Source: Desulfobacteraceae bacterium (GTDB lineage: Bacteria; Desulfobacterota; DSM-4660; Desulfatiglandales; Desulfatiglandaceae). Taken from it: a stretch of DNA of 7,185 nt. Position numbers and translations under genes: made by a program. Below are positions 5,726 to 7,185 of the stretch, one piece after another. The notes under the pieces are model-generated. The model did no database searches, had not been told where the DNA came from, and worked only from the letters and a program-made list of their open reading frames with translations. How positions within the stretch are numbered: position 1 is the first letter of the stretch; the number at the start of each line of letters is the position of its first letter. The stretch is taken from NCBI GenBank assembly GCA_030589715.1, contig JAUUVE010000099.1, forward strand, positions 1-7,185, in the 5' to 3' direction.

Positions 5726-6820
5726 TTGAGCACATCTGATCGCAAAGTAGCAATACAAAAGGAATTGGATCTGAGGCAGATAGACGTGGCTTTCATTTTG
5801 AAGCCGCACAATATTCTATATTTTGCGGGGTACGCCTCGGTATGCTCGGGGGTTCTGATCTTTCCCGATCTTGAACCCGTCTTCTGTACCCTGTGGCTCG
5901 ACGCCCCGGAGGCCAAGCAGATGTGCGCAATGAGCCAGGTGAAAGGCTATGTATTTCCGCGCGAAAGCCTGGTGGGGAAGATGATCCAAGTGATTAAGAG
6001 GACAATCCCCCACGCCAAAACTATAGGAGTGGAAAAGGACTTCATCTTGTTGAGGGACTACGAAATGCTTCTGGGCGAATTCCCTGACGCGGAATTTGTT
6101 CATATAACCCCGGCAATAGATCAACTGCGTGCCATCAAGTCCGATAAAGAGATCCAAATGATCTGCAAATCTGCTCAGATTGCAGACAAGGCCATGGAGG
6201 CGGCACTAGAAGCAGTGAAGCCCGGTGTGACGGAGATTGAAGTCGCCGCGGAGGCCGAATACACAATGCGGAAGTTGGGCTCTGAGAAACCGGCCTTTTC
6301 CACATTTGTTGCCTCCGCGAACCGCACGCTCCTGGCCCATCCTCATGCCACCCGGCGTAAAATTGAACCCGGCGACCCTGTGGTCATTGATCTGGGGGCC
6401 ACCTGGGAAGGTTACGCATCCGACATCTGCCGTACCGCCTTTGCCGGCGATCCTACCCCCGAGCAGATCGCCTACCTCCGGTTGATAGTACGGGCACAAA
6501 AGGCTGCCGTCTCGGTCCTCCGGGATGGAGCTATATCCGGTCAGGTGTACGATGCGGCCTACAATGTGTTCCAGGAGCAGAACCTGGGTAAGTTCCTGCC
6601 GGATGACATCGGATATGGCGTGGGTCTTCGGCAGTCAGAGTTCTTTCCCGTCATCGAAAAAGGCAGTTCGACAGTCCTGAAGGAGAATATGGTAATTGCC
6701 CTCCTCCAAACCACCTCGTTTTCAAGAAGGACGGGTGGTCTGAGAGTGGAGGACATATTTATGATAACGCGGTCAGGATCTGAAAAAATTACCCGCCATG
6801 TGCAAGCCCTCTATGATTAG
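5726..6820 (+). CDS. M24-family (Xaa-Pro peptidase/creatinase-like) protein with a degenerate metal site, 364 aa
   Basis: The protein has a creatinase-type N-terminal domain (about 1-130, with the ILKPHNILYFAGY stretch) and an M24 pita-bread domain starting at IKSDKE (137-142). The first two metal ligands are present: Asp222 in IDLGA and Asp233 in SDICRT, eleven apart as usual. The third-ligand His of the GHGIGL motif is Tyr297 (GYGVGL), and the second His of that block is Ser304 (RQSEFFP). The usual Glu of the EPG motif is absent (MVIALLQTTS, 322-331), while the final Glu342 (RVED) remains. A dinuclear aminopeptidase site is therefore unlikely. A metal-free hydrolase like creatinase, or a non-catalytic binding role, is possible. 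The start is TTG 5726, supported by GGAGG (5714-5718) 7 nt upstream; no ATG fits better. It is divergent from the moxR'-yqeB-xdhC operon with 293 bp between. Fold assignment is secure; substrate is unknown. Confidence 0.9.
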   Translation: MSTSDRKVAIQKELDLRQIDVAFILKPHNILYFAGYASVCSGVLIFPDLEPVFCTLWLDAPEAKQMCAMSQVKGYVFPRESLVGKMIQVIKRTIPHAKTIGVEKDFILLRDYEMLLGEFPDAEFVHITPAIDQLRAIKSDKEIQMICKSAQIADKAMEAALEAVKPGVTEIEVAAEAEYTMRKLGSEKPAFSTFVASANRTLLAHPHATRRKIEPGDPVVIDLGATWEGYASDICRTAFAGDPTPEQIAYLRLIVRAQKAAVSVLRDGAISGQVYDAAYNVFQEQNLGKFLPDDIGYGVGLRQSEFFPVIEKGSSTVLKENMVIALLQTTSFSRRTGGLRVEDIFMITRSGSEKITRHVQALYD

Positions 6821-7185
6821 CCTCAACGGTTTCAAAGTACTCAGATACTACCTCTTTCGGAAACCATAAAATGAGATGACTGATATCTGGTCTTACAATT
6901 CTTGGCTTAGGGTCCTGATTTAATCTGACACCATCGGACATCTAAGATCTAAACACACAAGCGCATAAATATTGAGTTTCAACAATACTTTACAAATCCA
7001 TGCTGACTTGTGATGTTGGCAAGATATTAAAGGTTTTCATTCCCCCCAACATTTGATGGACATCCATGACATATCTCAACCCTCGATCCGCCCCTCTGAA
7101 TGATAATATCATACGTTTTACCTCGGTTGACCTAAATAGCAGATCTCTATGCGGTGCTCAGCTCGACGATATAATCAAATCATAA
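6821..7185. other. AT-rich region without a convincing gene
   Basis: No RNA gene, mobile element or recognisable coding sequence was found on either strand. Just after the M24 gene, GGTTTC (6828-6833) and GAAACC (6860-6865) can pair around a small inner stem AGTA/TACT, but there is no T-run, so it is at best a weak terminator. On the minus strand 7112-6990 there is a 40-codon ORF with a possible ribosome site, described under findings. Confidence 0.5.
6990..7112 (-). CDS. Doubtful 40-aa ORF, unrecognised
   Basis: ATG 7112 opens 40 codons to TAA 6992-6990, with GAGGT (7124-7120) 7 nt upstream. The predicted peptide begins MILSFRGADRGLRYVMDV and ends NILPTSQVSMDL. It is mixed in composition rather than low-complexity, but I recognise no family, and the frame is also open upstream of the ATG for about 15 codons. 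It could be a small gene, the tail of a decayed gene entering from the right, or chance. Confidence 0.2.
   Translation of the reverse strand: MILSFRGADRGLRYVMDVHQMLGGMKTFNILPTSQVSMDL

Noticed and set aside
7056..7067. Near-palindrome ATGGA-CA-TCCAT
   Set aside because: Short, with a 2-nt loop and no supporting context; likely chance.

Overview
The window reads as chromosomal DNA of an anaerobic, moderately GC-rich bacterium. The gene set (a TIGR04076-type small protein, a P3A-type proton ATPase, a YqeB/XdhC molybdenum-hydroxylase maturation pair, a CoxD/MoxR-type ATPase remnant and an M24-fold protein) would fit Desulfobacterota-like or related anaerobes. That taxonomic guess is inference from gene content; no marker gene is present.

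Layout. On the minus strand, 1-176 is the 5' part of a TIGR04076-family gene that runs off the left edge. A short AT-rich divergent promoter region (177-428) with palindromes separates it from a plus-strand 55-residue gene (429-596) that has a CxxC motif and a tryptophan-rich HxxxC motif. A 192-bp gap holding a possible promoter leads to a large plus-strand gene for a plasma-membrane-type H+ P-type ATPase. Its best start is GTG 789, ending at 3320. It converges on a minus-strand operon, with an 8-bp-stem hairpin in the narrow junction.

The minus-strand operon is transcribed from about 5505 down to 3339, behind a good sigma70-like promoter (5513-5540). It contains a truncated, frameshifted MoxR/CoxD-like ATPase remnant (5432-5217), a YqeB/EF2563-type protein of selenium-dependent molybdenum hydroxylase systems (5206-4409) and an XdhC/CoxI-family protein (4397-3339). 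The stop of the remnant and the stop of yqeB each overlap the Shine-Dalgarno of the next gene, so the three frames look translationally coupled. This is a maturation module for a molybdenum hydroxylase, but no hydroxylase subunit is in the window and the ATPase has decayed.

Divergent from the operon is a plus-strand M24 ('pita-bread') family gene (5726-6820). It looks like an Xaa-Pro peptidase but lacks several of the usual metal ligands. The last 365 bp (6821-7185) are AT-rich and hold no convincing gene, only a weak hairpin and a doubtful 40-codon minus-strand ORF.

Most notable observations: the overlooked 55-residue Cys/Trp/His protein, the decayed MoxR fragment that still leads an intact-looking operon, the ligand-depleted M24 protein, and an acidic residue in transmembrane segment 5 of the proton pump where the plant enzyme has a key arginine.
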